Assembly: GCA_030407005.1 (NCBI GenBank)
Contig: JAUDYN010000003.1
Location: 1,116,001-1,180,000, forward strand
Origin: Desarmillaria ectypa
Taxonomy: Eukaryota > Basidiomycota > Agaricomycetes > Agaricales > Physalacriaceae
Reading direction: 5' to 3'
DNA: 64,000 nt
Under the pieces are notes generated by a model. It did not search any database, had not been told where the DNA came from, and worked only from the letters and a program-made list of their open reading frames with translations. Shown in pieces: positions 58,998-64,000 of the stretch. The stretch's first letter is position 1, and each line of letters starts with the position of its first letter. Position numbers and translations under genes: made by a program.

Positions 58998-61167
58998 TCA
59001 TCCCATAAATGTCCTTCTAAGCCATGTCCAACGCCTCGTCGACTTCCCCTTCCCCTTCCCTTTGGGACTGTTCTGCGCAACAGGACCCGCCCCATCTTCC
59101 CGATCTCGGCATTCCGAGTCCAGAACCGCGTCTGTTCTCACATTTCCTTCACTCACGGTTCTTCGCCGTGCCACATCAGCTTCCTCTCCGCTAATGGACG
59201 CACCCACTCCAAAGCCGCTGGTCCTTCGTCTCCGTTCCCGAGGGACTATCGAGAACCCTGGACTCACGGCAGACAGTCCAATCTGGAAACCAGCTCCAGC
59301 AAGTGTTGAAACAGTGTTCCGCGAGTTTAAGGGTGGTGATAGTTGCAAATTATGCATGTGTGAATGGGGATGTGCGCCGGTATATGATGGTACACGATGA
59401 TGAGGGCGTAAAAGGGTATAATCATCTATTGTGGGTCTCCGCCGACGAGACTGTCCCATATTGGAGCTAGCAGTGTGTGATTGTTGAATTCTTTCTGATG
59501 CTTCTGATAGGGAAATTGTTGGCTGCGGAGGTAGGGGACGATCTAAGCCAAGGTCAAGCTCGAGACCCGTAGCTGCTGGAAGAGGCATGATAGGCACTGA
59601 GCGACTACCCCACGGTAATTCTTCTACATCCGATCTTCTGATGTGACGAGGGAGAGTGGGTGCAGTAGGGCTGTCTGAAAGTGTGATTTCCGGCTCCCTC
59701 GGAGCTGCTTCTTCGACCATTTCTTCCTCGCCGATCTCATTGTCGCCGTCCCATGGCTCTACTTCTCCATCTCCAGACTGTATGCTGACAATCCACACCC
59801 CACCCAGTAGAACGACAATACCCAGAACGACAAGGCACAGATGCAAAGGTGGAATGAGGGAAAATTGATTGAAGTAGACCAGACCATTTAGGATCGATGA
59901 TAGATTATAGAAACAAAACGCCGCTATTGGTGCATGTGATATTTAGTGTTTTACACACGGAAATGAAAAACTTCTCACATGGACAGACCAGTGTCGGACT
60001 AGCCAACACCAAGGCTTTGTGCAGGTACCACAGCTGTAGTAACGCAAATGCCACTAAACCGAGGACAAGGACCCACGCTTGCCAACGCCAGAACTGGTTG
60101 TCTCCTCTTAATGTTAATAACAGGAGCTCAACACTGCTCTTGGCGAAGAGAAGACACATCCCCGATATGATACCAGAGAATGAAGCATAGGAGATAGCAA
60201 GGATAAGACGTGTTCGATTGATGGAACGAAGATCAGGATCGCGCTTTGACAAATTAAGTGAAGGCGATTGTGATTTGCGGTCAAGTAGGGGCGTTCGCTC
60301 TGTCGTGATGGTTTCGGTGATAGTGTCGGTAACACTTGTAGTCAAAACAGACGGATCCGCCGGGAGATTAAAGGAAAGATTGTTTGGTGTGTTGGACTCA
60401 GTATCAGAGTGGGTGACACGTTGGGAAAGGGAATACTCCGCAATATGTGTCTGCATTGTATATAAGTCCCAATTTATACCAGAATGGAAAGAAACATACA
60501 ACGGCAAGACAGATAACAACAACGGCTCCGAGCAGCGAGAAGTACGCCACGAAAGCTGGCCTTCTAAATAACCCTAACAGGTCTTCCAAAGAGCGAGTTG
60601 GTTCCGGTACAATCCCAAAAATGGCTATCAGCACTGCCCCGCCTGCGATGAACAGTGTCCCGAGGATCATCCAGGGTGAGAACACGTCTCCAAGGATTAA
60701 ATGTGCGAAAAATGCATTCCATAGCAACGACACGGCGCCCAGCGGTGCGAGAATGACGACAGGAAGGGATGCTATTTGGACCAAAGAGCCTACGACATTG
60801 GATGAAATAAACACGGCGAATCCCAGTAGCCAAAGACTAGATATGATTAAAACTGTCAGCGGGAGAAATAGAGAACGACGCAAGGCATGGAAACGTACGG
60901 TCTCCTGTGTTCGACACGCTTCTCTCCCTCCGGCAAACGTTCATTGAGAACATGCGACTTCCTTTGAATCGTAATCCCAGCTGATTGTAGGCATGAGGCT
61001 AGGAGACCGAAGATAATGCCAAACAAGAAAATCCCCGAGGTGGAGGCATGGTTTGACGGCGAGAAGGCCATTATAGAGAGAGCTGAATGTTCACGAAGAT
61101 CCCCGGAGAAAGTGATAGTCGGATAGTCGGCTAGAGAATGCACGTAGTGGTCATCGTTCATCCTCAT
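58998..61167 (-). CDS. NIPA-type magnesium transporter with long C-terminal tail
   Basis: Multi-pass Mg2+ transporter of the NIPA/DUF803 family (drug/metabolite-transporter fold). Start MRMNDDHYVHSLADYPTITF, first helix GIFLFGIIFGLLASCLQSAG followed by ITIQRKSHVLNE, the NIPA N-terminal signature. Later helices: LGFAVFISSNVVGSLVQIAS, LPVVILAPLGAVSLLWNAFF, HLILGDVFSPWMILGTLFIA, ISYASFSGIISGMCLLFAKS and LVLGLVAFALLQLWYLHKAL, then HLCLVVLGIVVLLGGVW. An inserted hydrophilic loop with TESNTPNNLSFNLPADPS and TTERTPLLDRKSQ lies mid-protein. After the last helix a soluble tail of about 260 residues, Arg/Ser-rich, ends RRWTWLRRTFMG. About four introns. Confidence 0.87.
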
Positions 61168-61412
61168 GTTTCATTGGCGTAACAGTAGACCATAGACTGA
61201 TGGTAATCACGTGACTAAGCATAAATTGAATTAAATTAAAAATTGAAAACATGTAAATTATTTATTTGCCAAAATCGGCGGATTGGCTCGCACTTACCTC
61301 TTCACGAACGAATTACAGGCCAAAAAAGTGTGTTGAGATGCTAATATATTACAGATGATGCTAGCAAACCCATAATAAATACACTACTATACAGATACGA
61401 CATCAATCAAAT

Positions 61413-64000
61413 CTAGTCCATCTCTTCAATTTCAATGTCATCATCGACGTCCATGTACGCGTCCTCCACGACCGTTCCCTCATGGTTGGGGATGATGGTG
61501 AGACGGTTGTGAGGTCCATCAAAGTGTACCTGCACAACCTCTCCATCACGGACACGGTCTGACAATATCATCATCGACAATGGATTGAGAAGCTCACTCT
61601 GAATTGCTCGGTTCAGAGGACGTGCACCGTAAATGGGCGAGTATCCGACCGACATGAGGTATTGCTTAGCGGCTTGGTCGAGATCGATGGTGATTTTCCT
61701 CTCGGCGAGACGCTCTTGCACCTCCTGCAGCCGGATATCCACTATTTTAAGGACATGCTTGCGAGACAATGCACGCTACAAGGAACAATTAAGTTTCATA
61801 AATTAAACATAGAGCATAGGAACTTACGAAGACAATGATTTCATCAACACGGTTGACGAACTCCGGAGGGAAGTGTGACTGGATGGCACCTAAGACCAAA
61901 GACTTTGTCTGAGGAGTCACAGGTCCTTCACCCATATCATTGAGATATGCGGCACCCAAATTCGAAGTCATGATGATGACAGTGTTACGGAAATCTACGA
62001 CTCTTCCTTGACCGTCCGTTAACCGACCGTCGTCGAGAACCTGCAGGAAAAGGGTGACAAATTCCCTGCAAGCCTTTTCTACTTCGTCGATCAAGACGAT
62101 GCTGAAAGGCTTCCTACGAATGTATTCCGTCAATTGGCCTCCAGCGTCATGACCAACGTATCCTGAAAGAATGGATTAGGGGCCTTGCATATCAATGATT
62201 AACAATTCGATACTTACCAGGTGGTGCACCGATCAAGCGCGCAATGGAGTGCTTCTCAGAGTACTCCGAACCATCGATACGAATCATTGCATCAGCGGAG
62301 TCAAAGAGAAGTGTGGCGAGCTATGGATGATCAGTCAGTCAAAATAGATAAATGATATTAAACGATGCTTACGGTTTTAGCCATAAGCGTTTTCCCGGTG
62401 CCCGACGGTCCCGCCATCAAGAAGCTAGCGATCGGGCGCGACGGATTTGATAATCCACTGCGAGAAAGTCGAATGGCGTTTGCCACAGCCTTAACGGCCT
62501 CCGCCTGACCAACAACACTCTCTGCCAATATCCTCTCCATCCTTAGAAGCTTCTCCCGCTCTGAAGACATGAGCCTTGTCACTGGGATTGAAGTCCAGCG
62601 AGCAACGATCTCCGCGATGTGTTCCGACGTGACGGTGTCTGATCCTCCGCCTTCGGCGGTGGCGTCTTCTGCAGCTTTCTTGTCCTCGAGCTGCTTCAAG
62701 CGCGCCACCAGATCAGGTAACGCATAGTACTTCAAGTCAGAAGCAGTGGCGAGATCGTATCTGAAAATAAGAGTCAGCTTGAAAATCTCACGTATCTAGA
62801 AGGGAAACTACAAACCTTCGTTCTGCCTCCTCCGCTTTCGCTTTCAATTCATCAATCTTGCGCCTGACAACGTTGATTTCATCGCCTCTCTTCTTCTCAG
62901 TCTCGTAAGCCGCTTTCAAAGGCTTTAGCTCATCCTCAACAGTCGCGATGGCCTTTCGCGCAAGGACGAGACGCTCTTTGCTAGCCGCATCCTTCTCTCG
63001 CTCCAATGCATGAATCTCGACCTGGAGTTCGAGTAAGCGACGCTGGAGCTTGTCAATCTCCTCGGGCTCAGTCTCCCGCGTAACGCGTACACTAAAGAAA
63101 AAAGCAGTTAGACCGAAGACATACTGTTGAAATTCTTTCTACATACCTAGCGCATGCTTCGTCTACAAGATCAATGGCAGAATCGGGTAACCGTCTGGAT
63201 GTCAGATAACGGTGCGCCAACGTCGCTGCGGAAATCAAAGCAGGGTCCAAAATCCTGACACCGTGATGGACCTCATACTTTTCCCGGATACCACGAAGAA
63301 TGCTGATCGTCTCTGATACCGTGGGCTCGTTTATGATGACTTGAGCGAATCGTCGTTCCAAAGCTGCGTCCGTCTCGATGTATTTCCGGTACTCGGCAAG
63401 GGTAGTAGCACCGATACACCTGAGTTTGCCGCGAGCGAGTAGAGGTTTGAAGAGGTTGCCGGCATCCATACCGCCACCTTCTGCTCCTCTGCCAGCCATA
63501 ATCAGATGCAACTCGTCGATGAAAAGGATGACTCCGGTGCCTCCGTTTTCGGCAGCTTTGTCGACCTCATCCAAGACTGCCTTGATACGCTCTTCGTACT
63601 CTCCCTTGTACTTGGCACCCGCCATGAGGGCACCCATGTCGAGAGAGAAGAGGCGACAGAAGAGACTGGCGGGGACATCGCGTTTGACGATTCGTTGAGC
63701 GAGGCCTTCAGCAATGGATGTTTTGCCGACACCGGGTTCACCGATGAGAACCGGGTTATTCTTGGTCCTGATAGGCAGATTAGTTACTGAATGCGAACGA
63801 GAAACAAAGCTGGTCCGTCTTACCTTCGACATAGAATGCGAATCGCCCGCCGAATCTCGTTGTCACGGCCAATGACAGGATCAATCTTGCCCTCTTAAAC
63901 AAAATGGTCAATATATGTGCGCACACCACCAAAATTGGCATCCGTACCCTCTGCCAAGGCAGTCAAGTCTACGGCATACTTGTGCAGAGCATCAAAACCT
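61413..64000 (-). CDS. Hsp104/ClpB disaggregase, N-terminal part beyond window
   Basis: Hexameric AAA+ chaperone that pulls proteins out of aggregates with Hsp70. The visible part begins in the N-domain/NBD1 linker ([14 protein letters not shown]) and includes NBD1: [20 protein letters not shown] (Walker A), pore loop [28 protein letters not shown] (Walker B) and Arg finger [10 protein letters not shown]. The coiled-coil M-domain follows ([39 protein letters not shown]). NBD2 has [13 protein letters not shown], pore loop [17 protein letters not shown] and [12 protein letters not shown]; the C-domain has [20 protein letters not shown]. The end is very acidic: [16 protein letters not shown]. 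Start and first exons lie beyond 64000. The acidic C-terminus marks the cytosolic rather than the mitochondrial form. Confidence 0.95.

Overview
The window is nuclear DNA from a filamentous basidiomycete, most likely a mushroom-forming Agaricomycete. Genes on both strands are packed closely (typical gaps 30-400 bp). Almost all are split by many introns of about 45-65 nt with GT..AG ends. The protein set is conserved-eukaryotic plus families common in Agaricomycetes (a DUF6593-like protein and a CPL1-like secreted cysteine-rich protein). I see no rRNA or tRNA gene, transposon, CRISPR array or prokaryotic operon. Gene models were built by reading exons by eye and joining them at splice sites that preserve frame and family motifs. 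Outer boundaries are firmer than internal exon edges.

Region 1 (0-9.4 kb): S-formylglutathione hydrolase (+), a compact FHA-domain checkpoint-type kinase (-), the ribosome-export GTPase LSG1 (-), a DUF6593-like protein (+) and a lipase with a long disordered N-terminus (-). Region 2 (9.4-11.4 kb) is worn: a small orphan gene, an MFS-transporter fragment and a 5'-truncated glutathione-S-transferase relic lie back to back. Region 3 (11.4-18.4 kb): splicing factor SF3A2, co-chaperone p23, an orphan membrane-anchored protein, a CPL1-like secreted protein and the PP2A scaffold subunit. From 18.4 to 20.0 kb I can support no gene.

Region 4 (20-32 kb): glucose-6-phosphate 1-epimerase, mitochondrial J-protein HSCB/Jac1, a dsRNA-binding DEAH helicase with a mitochondrial-type leader, a TMEM135-like membrane protein, a dysferlin-domain protein, diphthamide enzyme DPH7 and COPI subunit epsilon. 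Region 5 (32-64 kb) is rich in membrane and vesicle functions: AP-2 alpha, a PH-C2-RasGAP protein, a fatty-acid elongase, an orphan gene, an 11.5-kb VPS13 lipid-transfer gene, a DENN-domain protein, a NIPA-type magnesium transporter, and the disaggregase Hsp104, which runs off the right edge.

The most unusual signals are in gene architecture rather than in a new multi-gene system. SF3A2 appears to begin with a 4-nt exon and an 8-nt microexon. LSG1 has a first coding exon that is just the ATG. Two introns appear to use GC..AG ends, and two introns are inferred to be only 32-33 nt. I found no convincing previously undescribed system; the best unknowns are the orphan genes at 40.8-41.5 kb and 13.7-14.5 kb.
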